Of a stretch of DNA of 64,000 bases, positions 39,161-48,311 are shown piece after piece. How positions within the stretch are numbered: the stretch's first letter is position 1; every line of letters begins with the position of its first letter. Both the position numbers and the translations under genes were made by a program. A model generated the notes under the pieces. That model had not been told where the DNA came from, did no database searches, and saw only the letters and a program-made list of their open reading frames with translations. Origin of the DNA: Deinococcus humi (lineage in GTDB: Bacteria > Deinococcota > Deinococci > Deinococcales > Deinococcaceae); contig NZ_JACHFL010000013.1 in the NCBI RefSeq assembly GCF_014201875.1, positions 62,001 through 126,000 of the forward strand, written 5' to 3'.

Positions 39161-41017
39161 GTGGCAGACAACGATTCACCCGATTCTGTGGACTCTGCCG
39201 TCCACATGGCGACCATGACGGCGGGACTGCACCAGCTGCCGGTGAAGATGCTGGGCGATCTGATCTCGCCGCGCGCGCTGGAACGAATCTTGCAGGACGC
39301 TGCCACATCGCGCGGCGTCACGCCGGGCGGCATGGACCCGCAGACCCTGGAAGACATTCTCAAGCGCGAGGTCTTCAAGCGGTTGCAGCTCAGCGTTCCC
39401 GCGCCGCTGGCCAAGCGCCGCGTGTCCGAGGTGCTGACCGAACTGTCGCGGAGCACCCAGGAGCGTGCGCCCCTCAACGATGCCGCGCTGGACGGTCTGG
39501 AAGAACACGCGCGCCGCTTCACGCTGTACTTCGACTGGCCGGAGACCCAGCGCCTGCGCGGTGTCCTGGGTGTGGCCCGCCAGGAGCAGGAGGCAGGCCG
39601 CGACATTGCCGCCCTGGTCCAGGAGGGCCGTGACCTGACCGCGCAGATGGACCGCCGGCTGCAGGAGGGGCTGGTGGTGCAGGCCCAGGATCTGGCCGAG
39701 CTGCGCGCCATCTTCACGCGAGTCCAGGGCCTGGGCAGCCGCGAGGTGCGCCGTCTGGACACCCTGATCGCTCAGATCGACGAGGCCCAGACGCAGGGAA
39801 CGCTGGTGCCCAGCGAGGTGGACCGCGCCCGCGCCCTGACCTACACCCTTCGCAAGCTGCTGGAGTCCTCGGTGGTGCAGGGCCTGGGAGGTGGGGACAG
39901 CGCCGAGGGTGCGCAGGCCCGCGTGCTGGAGCTGGAGCGTGAGCATGCCCTGCAGACCATCAGCGCCGCCGAACAGGAATTTGCCGCGCTGCTGCTGGTA
40001 CGCCCTGAATTGCGCGAACAGCTTGAAACGTTGCGCGGGGACTCCGCGCAGCGTCCGCTCACGGCTCAGGCTCTGGAGAGCTGGACCGGGACCCTGCGGG
40101 CCGTGCTGGCCGAGGTCCTGAACGAACAGCGGGCTGAACTGTCCAGCCTGGAGCGCGACCTATCGGGCCAGCCTGCGGGCGCAGGAGTGCGCGTGTCGCT
40201 GGACGCCGCCCGCCATCTGCTGGACGGTGGCACCCTGGCCACCGACGAGCTGCGCGCTCTGGGCACCGCGCGCGGCGCGCTACAGGCCAGCCCCGACGGC
40301 GCGGGTCTCAGCGGTGAGGCGGGGCTACACGCGGGCCGCGAGCTATTGGACATCGAACGCACCGCCCGCGATCTGCCGGGCGCCGCCGCAGAGCTGGCCC
40401 CGCTGCTTGCGGCGGCCCAGACGGCCCTCGCGCAGGGGCGGCCGGTGGACCTGGACGCGTTGTGGGGGGTCTTGGAACGGCACATGGGCGCGGCCGCCCA
40501 GGAGCGCGAGAGTTTCGATGACCGTGCCGACCGGATCGTGGCCGAGTACGACGCGGTGCGTGGTCTGGCAGGCGAGACCACCCAGCGTCTGGGCCGCCTG
40601 GCCGACACCCTGCGCGCCCAGCGCCGGCTGGGGCCGATGAGCGCCACGGCGCGTGCCCGTTACGCCCAGACGCTGAACGACGCCGAGACCCTGCTCGCCG
40701 AAGCCCAGGCCGAGTACCGTGCCGCCCAGGAGGTCACGGCCACCTTCGGCAACGACGCCCTGAGCGGCCTGCTGGGTGTCTTCGAGTTTGGCGCCCTGGA
40801 GGAAGAGGAGCCCACGCCCGCTGCCGAGGTCTGGACCTTGCAGGGCTGCATGCTCCTCAGCGGTCCTAAAGATGAGATCACGGTGCCGCTGACCAACCTG
40901 ATCACGCTGGCCGAGGATATGAGCGTCACCGAGCTGACCATGCACAGCGCCGGATACCATTGGAAAGCGCAGCAGGACGCCCAGGGCTTGTGGCAGGTGA
41001 CCCGCACGCGGCGCTAG
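39161..41017 (+). CDS. Large helical cytosolic protein of unknown function
   Basis: A 618-residue protein without signal or membrane segment. The first 110 residues (LGDLISPRALERILQDAATS, LEDILKREVFKRLQLSVP) look like a defined helical domain; the middle is rich in Glu, Ala and Leu heptads and probably forms coiled coils; the C-terminus (MLLSGPKDEITVPLTNLITL, YHWKAQQDAQGLWQVTRTRR) seems a small beta domain. The GTG start at 39161 is uncertain; ATG 39206 is an alternative. It forms a group with the two preceding genes, probably lineage-specific. No function can be assigned. Confidence 0.65.
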   Translation: MADNDSPDSVDSAVHMATMTAGLHQLPVKMLGDLISPRALERILQDAATSRGVTPGGMDPQTLEDILKREVFKRLQLSVPAPLAKRRVSEVLTELSRSTQERAPLNDAALDGLEEHARRFTLYFDWPETQRLRGVLGVARQEQEAGRDIAALVQEGRDLTAQMDRRLQEGLVVQAQDLAELRAIFTRVQGLGSREVRRLDTLIAQIDEAQTQGTLVPSEVDRARALTYTLRKLLESSVVQGLGGGDSAEGAQARVLELEREHALQTISAAEQEFAALLLVRPELREQLETLRGDSAQRPLTAQALESWTGTLRAVLAEVLNEQRAELSSLERDLSGQPAGAGVRVSLDAARHLLDGGTLATDELRALGTARGALQASPDGAGLSGEAGLHAGRELLDIERTARDLPGAAAELAPLLAAAQTALAQGRPVDLDALWGVLERHMGAAAQERESFDDRADRIVAEYDAVRGLAGETTQRLGRLADTLRAQRRLGPMSATARARYAQTLNDAETLLAEAQAEYRAAQEVTATFGNDALSGLLGVFEFGALEEEEPTPAAEVWTLQGCMLLSGPKDEITVPLTNLITLAEDMSVTELTMHSAGYHWKAQQDAQGLWQVTRTRR

Positions 41018-41028
41018 CATCAGCGGCG

Positions 41029-41487
41029 ATGTCTGCTTTTCCGGTTGATCCTGGCCTCCTCGAACCTGGTGGCTCCCGCCAGCTGCGTGGCCCTGAGGAG
41101 CAGCGGCGCTTTGGCGCGTCCCTCGCCACGGCGCTGCCTCCTGCCGCGGTCCTCTTTCTGGAAGGTGAGCTGGGAGCAGGAAAGACCACGCTGACCGCTG
41201 GACTGATCGGCGCGCTGGGCTTCGTGGAAGCCGTCACCAGCCCCACCTACGCCCTGATTCACGCCTATCCCACCCCGGCGGGCCGCGCGCTGCACGTGGA
41301 TGCCTACCGCGTGCGCGACGTTCAGGAACTGTACGAACTCGACCTTGAGGATCTGATTGCGGGGAGCCGCCTGAGCGTTATCGAGTGGGGCGAGCGTCTG
41401 TACGACGATTATCCTGACGCGCCGATCCTGCGGCTGGAGCATCTGGACGGAGAAGAAGACGTGCGGCGGGTCACACGGCTGCGCTGA
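41029..41487 (+). CDS. tsaE: tRNA threonylcarbamoyladenosine biosynthesis ATPase TsaE
   Basis: A 152-residue ATPase needed with TsaB and TsaD to make t6A37 in ANN-decoding tRNAs. Walker A is GELGAGKTT (residues 46-54) and the conserved TSPTYALIHAY and LHVDAYRV segments (with the Asp acting at the active site) follow, then VIEWGERL. Size is normal. The ATG at 41029 lies 11 bases after the previous stop with no clear ribosome binding site; TAGCAT overlaps that stop codon and could be a -10 box. Confidence 0.95.
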   Translation: MSAFPVDPGLLEPGGSRQLRGPEEQRRFGASLATALPPAAVLFLEGELGAGKTTLTAGLIGALGFVEAVTSPTYALIHAYPTPAGRALHVDAYRVRDVQELYELDLEDLIAGSRLSVIEWGERLYDDYPDAPILRLEHLDGEEDVRRVTRLR

Positions 41488-41492
41488 GGGGT

Positions 41493-41795
41493 TCAAATCA
41501 CGTCCGTCTGCGTTCCCACTTCCCAGGCTATGATACTCAGATCGGTCACGCCCATACCGTGTACGGCGGCCACGGCCTCGCCCACGGCAGGCTGCGCCAG
41601 ATGCGCTTCCATGTCTGCCAGGCTGGCCCATTGCTCGGTGATGATGAAGTGGCCTGGCAGTTCCAGATCCTCGGACACCAGATACAGCTGGCAGCCAGCT
41701 TCCTGTCGGGTGGCCTGAGCGATCTGGCGCAGCAACTGGCGAATGGCGTCGGCGTGGGCCACCGGAGCGGTCAGGGTTCCGTGGGACAGGATCAT
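41493..41795 (-). CDS. ABM-family monooxygenase-like protein
   Basis: A 100-residue ferredoxin-like fold protein of the antibiotic biosynthesis monooxygenase/YgiN group: GTLTAPVAHADAIRQLLRQI, then ATRQEAGCQLYLVSEDLELP, FIITEQWASLADMEAHLAQP. Members are cofactor-free quinol oxidases or dimeric small-molecule-binding proteins. It is convergent with tsaE and stands alone. The ribosome binding site AGGAGA precedes ATG 41795. The specific substrate is unknown. Confidence 0.85.
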   Translation of the reverse strand: MILSHGTLTAPVAHADAIRQLLRQIAQATRQEAGCQLYLVSEDLELPGHFIITEQWASLADMEAHLAQPAVGEAVAAVHGMGVTDLSIIAWEVGTQTDVI

Positions 41796-41978
41796 GGAGA
41801 GTTCTCCTTCGACGGTGGACGTGGCGGCGCCAGCGGGGAGGTCGATTGCATTGTGGACCCCTCGCCGGGCCAGGCTGGATGGGGATGGGAGACTCAGGCT
41901 AGCACCGAGAATCGGGCCAAGTGGTCTGAATGCAGACGGTTGTGTTGATAAGAGATTCAGACCGTTGTCAGCAGCTCC

Positions 41979-42941
41979 TCAGTGCAGCGGTACGTGCCCC
42001 GGAAAGCCAATTACCCAGTCCAGGAGGTCACCCACCATTGCGCTGGCCGTGATCATGCCGCCCGCGCCCCCGCCGGCAAAAACGAGCGTGCCGCATTCCT
42101 CGCCCTCGTAGACCAGGGCGTTGCGGCCTGTGCCGGCCGTGCACAGCGGATGGGTGTCCGGCAGCCGCTGCGGCGCGACGGTGGCTTTCCAGCCGTCCCC
42201 CTGCCGCTGCAGTTCGGCCACCAGCTTGATGCATTCGCCGGCGGCGCGGGCATCCTGAATGTCCTGCTGAGTGATGTGCTCGATGCCCTGCACCGCGACG
42301 GCGCTGTACGGAAAGTTACCGTCGGCGCAGAAGCGGGCCAGCACCGCCAGCTTGTGTGCGGTGTCGAAGCCGCCGACATCCAGGGTGGGCGGTGTCTCGG
42401 CGTAGCCCAGCGCCTGCGCCTCGGCCAGCGCGGCGGCGTACTCCCTGCCCGCCTCCATCTGGCTCAGGATATACAGGCATGTGCCGTTCAGCACCGCTTG
42501 CAGCCGGGTAAAAGTGCTGGCCCGCAGAACGGTGCTCATCGGGCCGATCACCGGGGTCCCTGCCATCACGCTGGCCTCGTAATACAGACTTCCGGCTAGA
42601 GCGTAATCGCGTAACACGTCCCAGCGCTCGGCCAGCAGCGCCTTGTTGGCGGTGATCACCGGGCGGCCCGAGCGCAGGTACGGCAGCAGCATGGCCAGCG
42701 GACGGTCCACACCGCCCATCGCCTCGATGACCACGCCGCATTCCTGCAGAAAGCCGGGATCGGTGGTCACGCGCGTCCCGGGCGGCACATCGCGGACCTT
42801 GTTCACATCGCGCACCAGCACGCCGGACACTTCGATCTTCACACCCAGGTCGCTGAACACGCTCTCCCGCCGTGCGATCAGGTTCAGCACGTCCTGGCCG
42901 ACGGTGCCGCTGCCCAGGACGCCCACAGTCACAGTTCTCAT
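41979..42941 (-). CDS. hom: Homoserine dehydrogenase
   Basis: A 320-residue NAD(P)-dependent homoserine dehydrogenase of the threonine/methionine pathway. The nucleotide-binding motif [17 protein letters not shown] opens the protein; [11 protein letters not shown] and [11 protein letters not shown] are the conserved substrate/cofactor segments, and [12 protein letters not shown] through [20 protein letters not shown] (catalytic Lys) gives the homoserine dehydrogenase domain. It lacks the C-terminal ACT domain found in longer homologues, so feedback inhibition by that route is absent. AAGGTGAAGG precedes ATG 42941; the longer frame upstream is not supported. Confidence 0.94.
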   Translation of the reverse strand: MRTVTVGVLGSGTVGQDVLNLIARRESVFSDLGVKIEVSGVLVRDVNKVRDVPPGTRVTTDPGFLQECGVVIEAMGGVDRPLAMLLPYLRSGRPVITANKALLAERWDVLRDYALAGSLYYEASVMAGTPVIGPMSTVLRASTFTRLQAVLNGTCLYILSQMEAGREYAAALAEAQALGYAETPPTLDVGGFDTAHKLAVLARFCADGNFPYSAVAVQGIEHITQQDIQDARAAGECIKLVAELQRQGDGWKATVAPQRLPDTHPLCTAGTGRNALVYEGEECGTLVFAGGGAGGMITASAMVGDLLDWVIGFPGHVPLH

Positions 42942-43064
42942 GGCCTTCACCTTAACGCGGGTGGCTGGACGCGGGCCGGGCCGGGTTAGGTGTGGGGCAG
43001 CGCAGCAGGACAGGGTGTGACCCTGCTCCAAGTCGTCTAGCCGGAGGGACGCTAGACTGACCAC

Positions 43065-43160
43065 ATGCTACCTGTGTCAAAAGTCTCCCCGCCGGCGGCC
43101 TCTCCGTCGGTTGAGGGTCCGCCGCGCCTCCCTGCGCCGTGGGCCGTGTATGAGTCGTGA
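43065..43160 (+). CDS. Leader ORF overlapping the start of prfA
   Basis: A 31-codon ORF. TAGACT at 43053-43058 ends six bases before its ATG, the leaderless signal seen at many genes here. Its stop TGA at 43158-43160 overlaps the prfA GTG start (GTGA). The peptide holds eight prolines, including [17 protein letters not shown]. It may couple prfA translation to ribosomes leaving the leader. Whether the peptide itself matters is unknown. Confidence 0.5.
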   Translation: MLPVSKVSPPAASPSVEGPPRLPAPWAVYES

Positions 43161-44275
43161 GCTCGCGTCTTCAGGAACTCCAGGCCGAATTCGGGCTGGT
43201 GGAGCGCCGTCTGGGTGACCCGGCGGCGCTGGCGGACGGGCGCGAATACGGCAAGCTGACCCGACGCCACCGCGAACTGTTGCCCCTGGTGACGCTGCTG
43301 CGCGAGCGTGACGGCCTGCAGAGCGATCTGGTGGGGGCGCGCGAACTGCTCTCCGACCCCGACATGAAAGAGTTGGCGGCGGGAGAGGTCGAAACCATCG
43401 AAACCCGCCTGGGCGAGATCGAGGCCGAGCTGGAAGTCCTGCTTCTGCCCACCGATCCCGACGACGCCAAGGACGTGATTCTGGAATTGCGAGCCGGCGC
43501 GGGCGGGGCGGAGGCCGGGCTGTTCGTGACCGATCTGCTGCGAATGTACGTCCGTTACGCCGAGGGGATGAACCTCAAACTGAATGTACTGGACGCCAAC
43601 GAGAGCGATCTGGGCGGCGCGAGCAAAGTTGTGGCGGAAGTGACCGGTGACGGCGCTTTCCGCGCCTTTAAATGGGAGAGGGGCGTCCACCGCGTCCAGC
43701 GCGTGCCCGCCACCGAATCGGCGGGGCGCATCCACACCAGTACCGTGACCGTGGCCGTGCTGCCCGAGGCCGAGCAGGACGAGGTTCATCTGGACCTGTC
43801 GGAAGTCCGTATCGACGTGTTCCGCTCACAGGGTGCGGGCGGGCAGGGCGTGAACACCACCGACTCCGCCGTGCGGGCGGTGTACCGCGCCGGAACCCCG
43901 GACGAGATCATGGTGGTCTGTCAGGATGGGAGATCGCAGATCAAGAACCGCGAGAAGGCGCTGGTGGTGCTGGCCTCGCGTCTGGCTGAGCGCGAACGCG
44001 CCTCCCGCGACGAGCAGGAGCGCAGCGAACGCGCCTCGCAGGTGGGCAGCGGCGACCGCAGCGAGAAGATCCGCACCTACAACTACCCGCAAAACCGCGT
44101 GACCGATCACCGGCTGGAGGGCGACGACAAGAACCACCCGCTGGACAGCGTGATCAACGGCGCGCTGACGCCGGTGGTGGCGGGGCTGGCCCGTGCCGAG
44201 AAGGAACGGCAGTTGCTGGCGATGGCAGACCAGGATGGGGGCCCAGCTCGAAGTGGACAGTATGGCGCGGCGTGA
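43157..44275 (+). CDS. prfA: Peptide chain release factor 1
   Basis: A 372-residue class I release factor recognising UAA and UAG. The codon-reading PxT motif is PAT (184-186, in [14 protein letters not shown]) and the catalytic GGQ is at 228-230 ([15 protein letters not shown]). The usual coiled-coil N-terminal domain is present. The stretch after GGQ ([18 protein letters not shown]) differs somewhat from E. coli. The GTG at 43157 lacks a normal ribosome binding site but overlaps the stop of an upstream 31-codon ORF, so its translation is probably coupled. Its stop overlaps the Nudix gene. Confidence 0.97.
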   Translation: MSSRLQELQAEFGLVERRLGDPAALADGREYGKLTRRHRELLPLVTLLRERDGLQSDLVGARELLSDPDMKELAAGEVETIETRLGEIEAELEVLLLPTDPDDAKDVILELRAGAGGAEAGLFVTDLLRMYVRYAEGMNLKLNVLDANESDLGGASKVVAEVTGDGAFRAFKWERGVHRVQRVPATESAGRIHTSTVTVAVLPEAEQDEVHLDLSEVRIDVFRSQGAGGQGVNTTDSAVRAVYRAGTPDEIMVVCQDGRSQIKNREKALVVLASRLAERERASRDEQERSERASQVGSGDRSEKIRTYNYPQNRVTDHRLEGDDKNHPLDSVINGALTPVVAGLARAEKERQLLAMADQDGGPARSGQYGAA

Positions 44276-44756
44276 CCTTCTGGTGGCGGCGGGCATTCTG
44301 CGGGACCGCTTCGGGCGGGTGCTGCTGGTGGGCAACGACTGGCAGGGCCATGGGCGCGTGCGCCACACACTGCCCGGCGGCGTCGTGGAGAACGGCGAAA
44401 CGCTGCCTGAAGCCCTGTACCGCGAGATTTTCGAGGAAACCGGTCTCAAACTGACTGGCATTCTCCATATGGCCTACACCGTGCACATTGAGGACGAGCG
44501 CCGGGGTGAGCGCGCCATTGCCGTCGCCTTTGAGGCCACCTGGGACGGATTGCTCAATCCCGCCGATCCGGACGGCTTTATCGTCGAGGCCCGCTTCTGC
44601 ACCCCCGAGGAGGCGCTGGAGAAGCTGGAATCCCCGCCCATGCGCGAGCCCCTCAGCGACTTCCTGAAGACCGGGGAGCCGGGGCGCTTCTACGCCTTCA
44701 AGGGCTGGGACGGACGCGGCGGCCTGCGGATTCCCGCCTTGAAACCCCGTTCGTGA
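44262..44756 (+). CDS. Nudix hydrolase
   Basis: A 164-residue Nudix enzyme. The Nudix box [24 protein letters not shown] matches Gx5Ex7REUxEExGU (shown here in two parts: [13 protein letters not shown] and [11 protein letters not shown]). It hydrolyses a nucleoside diphosphate linked to another group; Deinococcus genomes carry many of these. ATG 44262 overlaps prfA by 14 bases; an ATG at 44235 is the alternative start. It lies in an operon with prfA and the Dph6-like gene. The substrate cannot be told from sequence. Confidence 0.92.
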   Translation: MARRDLLVAAGILRDRFGRVLLVGNDWQGHGRVRHTLPGGVVENGETLPEALYREIFEETGLKLTGILHMAYTVHIEDERRGERAIAVAFEATWDGLLNPADPDGFIVEARFCTPEEALEKLESPPMREPLSDFLKTGEPGRFYAFKGWDGRGGLRIPALKPRS

Positions 44757-45427
44757 AGGGTGAGGGGTTCGTTACCTCCTGGAGTGGAGGTAAGGACAGC
44801 GCCCTGGCTTTCTACCGCACCAGAAGGGCGGGAGGCGTGCCGCTGGCCATCGTTAATGTGCTGGACGAGACCGGGCAGCGTTCACGTTCCCACGGCCTGC
44901 GTCCGGAGATTCTAGAGGCTCAGGCGGCGGCGCTGGGCGTGCCGCTTCGCACGGCGAGGGCCTCCTGGGCCAGCTACGAGGCCGAGTTCACCACACTGTT
45001 GGCAGGTGCGGTGGTGGACGGTGCGACAGCCGCTGTCTTTGGAGATATTGACCTTGCTGCCCACCGGGACTGGGAGGAGAAGGTCTGCAGGGCGGCAGGG
45101 CTGCGCGCCAGTCTCCCATTGTGGCTTGAACCGCGCCGCGCCCTGGTGGACGAACTGTTGGGCCTGGGCTTCCGTGCCCTGATTGTGGCCGTCAAGGAAG
45201 ACGCCCTGCCCGCACGGTTGCTGGGCAGGACGCTGGACGCCGGAGTGGTGGCCGAGATTGAGAGCTTGGGGGCTGACGCCTGCGGCGAGAACGGCGAGTA
45301 TCACACCGTTCTGGTGGATGGCCCGGATTTTGCCAGGCCGCTTAATCTCGTTCCCGGCCCGGCAGGCATCCACCACACGGGTGAGGGGCCTTTCAGGGTA
45401 GCGACGCTGGATCTGGTGCTGGCCTGA
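44753..45427 (+). CDS. Dph6/DUF71-family ATP-dependent amidoligase-like protein
   Basis: A 224-residue adenine-nucleotide alpha hydrolase-like ATPase. The PP-loop SWSGGKDSALAFY (residues 9-21) binds ATP, and the C-terminal CGENGEYHT (family signature EGGE/ENGEYH) is present. Eukaryotic and archaeal relatives amidate diphthine; bacteria lack diphthamide, so the bacterial role differs and is not known. GTG 44753 overlaps the Nudix stop by four bases. Confidence 0.88.
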   Translation: MKGEGFVTSWSGGKDSALAFYRTRRAGGVPLAIVNVLDETGQRSRSHGLRPEILEAQAAALGVPLRTARASWASYEAEFTTLLAGAVVDGATAAVFGDIDLAAHRDWEEKVCRAAGLRASLPLWLEPRRALVDELLGLGFRALIVAVKEDALPARLLGRTLDAGVVAEIESLGADACGENGEYHTVLVDGPDFARPLNLVPGPAGIHHTGEGPFRVATLDLVLA

Positions 45428-45451
45428 AGGGACGCGCAGCAGCGTGGGGCT

Positions 45452-45922
45452 TCAGTCGTAGTCCACCGACAGGACTTCAAACTTTGCCGTTCCCTTGGGC
45501 AGTTGCACGGTCACCGTATCGCCCTCACGTTTGCCCGCCAACGCCTGCCCGAAGGGGCTGGCATCGCTGACCCGGCCCTTGGGCACGTCCACCTCGTAGG
45601 TGCCCACCAACTCGAACAGTCGCTCGTTGCCCTTCTCATCGCGCACCCGGATCTTCGCTCCCAGGCCCGCGCCCTTGCTGGCGTCGCCCTCGATGATCTC
45701 GGCGCGCTCCAGCTGGTTCTCGATCTCAGCGATGCGGGCCTCGTTCTCGCTCTGCTGCATGCGGGCCTCGTCGTAGGCGGCACTTTCGCGCAGGTCGCCG
45801 TCGGCGATGGCGATGCCCATGTACTCCGAAATCTGCTCGCGGCGCACGGTCTTCAGATGGTGCAGGGTTTCGGCCAGCTTGTCGTAACCGCGCTGGGTCA
45901 TGGTGATGCGTTCCTGAGTCAT
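45452..45922 (-). CDS. greA: Transcription elongation factor GreA
   Basis: A 156-residue Gre factor. The coiled-coil N-terminal domain carries the acidic tip DGDLRESAAYDEAR (catalytic Asp and Glu that stimulate RNA cleavage in backtracked polymerase), so it is a true GreA rather than the inhibitory Gfh1 type. The C-terminal FKBP-like domain ends in PKGTAKFEVLSVDYD. The start is set at 45922 with TATACT (45932-45937, minus strand) as -10 box; the Met seven codons later is a possible alternative. It is convergent with the Dph6-like gene. Confidence 0.95.
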   Translation of the reverse strand: MTQERITMTQRGYDKLAETLHHLKTVRREQISEYMGIAIADGDLRESAAYDEARMQQSENEARIAEIENQLERAEIIEGDASKGAGLGAKIRVRDEKGNERLFELVGTYEVDVPKGRVSDASPFGQALAGKREGDTVTVQLPKGTAKFEVLSVDYD

Positions 45923-46040
45923 AGAACTTCCAGTATACGGTGTTCCGTTCAAACCCTGTCATCGTGGGCCCGTGAAGGGCCAGTGTTTTGTGAAGGCCCC
46001 GTTCAGCGCTGGCGCACTCCGCACGCCTAGGCTGCCAGAC

Positions 46041-46364
46041 ATGACCCGTTATGACGATGACCGCGAGATCAAGGGCGAGCTGCAAGAGGATGGCGCGGAC
46101 GCTGGGATCCTACAGGATAAGATGATCGCCGAGGACGTGTTAAGACAGGACACCAAGGCTGACCGCCGCAATCCCAACGACGAACCCGGTTTCATGGACG
46201 GCATCCGGGGTGACTGGGACGGCGAGATTCGTGAGGGGGACCCCAACAGCCTGACCGGCGGGGACCTGGGCGGTGAGGAACACGGTGGCGAGGGCGTGAC
46301 CCGCAGCGGCGGCGTGGACGGTGGCCCGGCCCGCACTCATCCTCTGCCCGGCGACAAGAGCTGA
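46041..46364 (+). CDS. Hypothetical acidic protein
   Basis: A 107-residue strongly acidic, glycine-rich protein with little predicted structure (DDDREIKGELQEDGADAG, GGDLGGEEHGGEGV). TAGGCT at 46028-46033 lies seven bases before the ATG, supporting a leaderless start. Its composition is like intrinsically disordered desiccation- or stress-linked proteins, but no family is recognised. It is divergent from greA and followed by a bidirectional hairpin. Confidence 0.6.
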   Translation: MTRYDDDREIKGELQEDGADAGILQDKMIAEDVLRQDTKADRRNPNDEPGFMDGIRGDWDGEIREGDPNSLTGGDLGGEEHGGEGVTRSGGVDGGPARTHPLPGDKS

Positions 46365-46379
46365 GGCTCAGCGGAAAGC

Positions 46380-46409
46380 GGCGGCCCCAGGAGCTGTAGC
46401 GGGGCCGCC
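46380..46409. terminator. Bidirectional hairpin between convergent genes
   Basis: GGCGGCCCC (46380-46388) and GGGGCCGCC (46401-46409) pair with a 12-base loop between the convergent acidic-protein and HD-domain genes. Confidence 0.65.
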
Positions 46410-46417
46410 TCATTCGT

Positions 46418-47521
46418 TTAGCGCCGTTCCACCCCAGTGTCCAGCGCTGCCGCCATCGCCTCCTGCGCGCGTTGCTGGCGGTCGTCAACTTCCACCGCCA
46501 CCCGCTGACCACTTTCCAGGTCCATCACGAAATGATCCCCTTCCAGCCGAACCCGCGACAGGATCTGCTCTTCACCTTCGGGACGGGTGGCGGCCCGTAG
46601 TTCTACATAGCGGCGCATCGGAGTGCGGATCACCTTGGGCGCCAGGATCTCTTCCACCTGAAAGATGCCGCCTGAATTGTTCATGGTCACGTTGATCAGG
46701 ACTGGAGTGTTGCGGCCCCGTTCGATCACCACCTCATCAACGGCCAGCGCGCTGATTGAGTGGATGTCCACGCTGCCCAGTGAGAAGGCCTTGCGCCCTC
46801 GTCCCTTGGTGATGTCGGTGCCGTCGGCCACGGCAGTGATGCCGCCTTCCAGAGTCAGCGGTGGTGGATTCAGGTCGTGACAGTTGATTGAGCTCAGGAT
46901 GAACGAACGCACCTTGGCCCGCTTGAAGGCATCAGGGTACAGCGGTCCCATGATCCGCTCCAGAATCGGCAGCGCCAGGGCGACGCCGTGCTGCTCGTGT
47001 GAGACCCGGTGGATCTGGTTGCCGATGTCATGCAGCATGGTTCCTAGGATCACGGCCAGATACACGTCATCGGCGTCGCCCACCCCCGAATCCATGATGT
47101 CGGGTTTGACCCCGCCCTCCAGCAACAGCTCGGTGATGGCGAGGCTGGCGGCCCCGGTGATAAAGGAATGGACCCGCCCGTGGTCGTTGTAGCCTAACTT
47201 CCGCATGGTGATGTAGTTCGCCATATCCCAGTGGGCCAGCGCCTCGGGGTCGCTGGCCAGGGCCGTGTAGGCGGCCAGCGCACGCGGAAAGTCTTTCAGG
47301 TCCGCCCGGATGGCGGCGTCGGCCTCCGCGATCAGCTTGGAGCGCGGCGTGGTGAACTCGACGACACGGCCACTGGGGTCCTTGGGGTTGGCTTCAGTAG
47401 TCAGCGTCGGCTCGGCCTGTACGCCCTCTACGTCCTGCACGGTGCCCGCCTGCACACTTAATTTGAACTTCTGATCGGCCCGCCGCGAGAGTTTCTGGTC
47501 GAGGCGCGTGGCGTCACTCAC
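46418..47521 (-). CDS. HD-domain phosphohydrolase-like protein
   Basis: A 367-residue protein with an HD superfamily core: GRVHSFITGAASLAITELLL, GTMLHDIGNQIHR (the HD pair) and SSINCHDL, followed by a domain with DSGGIFQVEEIL-like beta strands (MNNSGGIFQVEEILAP). The histidine/aspartate set suggests a metal-dependent phosphohydrolase acting on nucleotides. The N-terminal 60 residues look flexible. The GTG start at 47521 overlaps the end of the crotonase gene by eight bases. The substrate is unknown. Confidence 0.8.
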   Translation of the reverse strand: MSDATRLDQKLSRRADQKFKLSVQAGTVQDVEGVQAEPTLTTEANPKDPSGRVVEFTTPRSKLIAEADAAIRADLKDFPRALAAYTALASDPEALAHWDMANYITMRKLGYNDHGRVHSFITGAASLAITELLLEGGVKPDIMDSGVGDADDVYLAVILGTMLHDIGNQIHRVSHEQHGVALALPILERIMGPLYPDAFKRAKVRSFILSSINCHDLNPPPLTLEGGITAVADGTDITKGRGRKAFSLGSVDIHSISALAVDEVVIERGRNTPVLINVTMNNSGGIFQVEEILAPKVIRTPMRRYVELRAATRPEGEEQILSRVRLEGDHFVMDLESGQRVAVEVDDRQQRAQEAMAAALDTGVERR

Positions 47522-48311
47522 CCTGAAAATCTGCCCGGCGCTTGTTCAGGAAAGCGTCCACCCCCTCACCAAAATCCTTGGTGGCGACCAGCAGTCCGAA
47601 CAGGTCTGCCTCGACCTCCAGCCCGGCGTCCAGCGTGGTGTCCAGGCCCCGGCGCACCGCTTCCTTGACCAGCGACAGAGCAATCGGGGCGTTCTTCAAG
47701 ATGGATTCGGCCACCTCGCGCGACTTGCTCAGGACATCGTCGGCCACGTAATTGACCAGGCCCATGCTCAGGGCTTCCTCAGCCCCGACCTGACGGGCAG
47801 TGAGCATCAGGTCCAGCGCGCGGCCTGCCCCGATCAGGCGCGATAGACGTTGTGTGCCGCCGAAACCCGGCAGCAGGCCCAGCGTCACCTCTGGCAGGCC
47901 TAGCTTTGCGCGCGTGGACGCGACACGGATGTCGCAGGCCAGGGCCAACTCCAGCCCGCCACCCAGCGCAAAGCCGTTGATGGCTGCGATCACCGGGATG
48001 GGCAGCGTGGCGATCCTGTGCATGACATCCTGCCCAGCCAGCGATAGTTCGCGGCCTGCATACACGCCATCCAAGGTCTTGAACTCGGTGATGTCCGCCC
48101 CCGCGACGAACGCCCGGTCCCCGCCCCCGGTAATGATCAGCGCGCCCACCTCGGCGTCCTCGACGATCACGTCCACTGCTGCACTGATCTCGCCCAGGGT
48201 CTCGGCATTCAGCGCGTTCAGCGCTTTGGGGCGATTGACCGTCAGAACCGCAAGAGGGCCGTGGCGATCAATCTGCACATTCTCAAATTCCAGCTCGTCC
48301 AGTTGCGTCAT
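47514..48311 (-). CDS. Enoyl-CoA hydratase/isomerase (crotonase) family
   Basis: A 265-residue crotonase. It has the first oxyanion-hole region AFVAGADITEF, the second INGFALGGGLELALACD (with the catalytic Glu), and LGLLPGFGGTQRLSRLIG (second catalytic Glu region replaced by Leu-Pro-Gly context typical of many bacterial hydratases). It acts on 2-enoyl-CoA in fatty-acid or amino-acid degradation. ATG 48311 is chosen because the family begins near there. It is co-directional and overlapping with the HD-domain gene. Confidence 0.9.
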   Translation of the reverse strand: MTQLDELEFENVQIDRHGPLAVLTVNRPKALNALNAETLGEISAAVDVIVEDAEVGALIITGGGDRAFVAGADITEFKTLDGVYAGRELSLAGQDVMHRIATLPIPVIAAINGFALGGGLELALACDIRVASTRAKLGLPEVTLGLLPGFGGTQRLSRLIGAGRALDLMLTARQVGAEEALSMGLVNYVADDVLSKSREVAESILKNAPIALSLVKEAVRRGLDTTLDAGLEVEADLFGLLVATKDFGEGVDAFLNKRRADFQGE

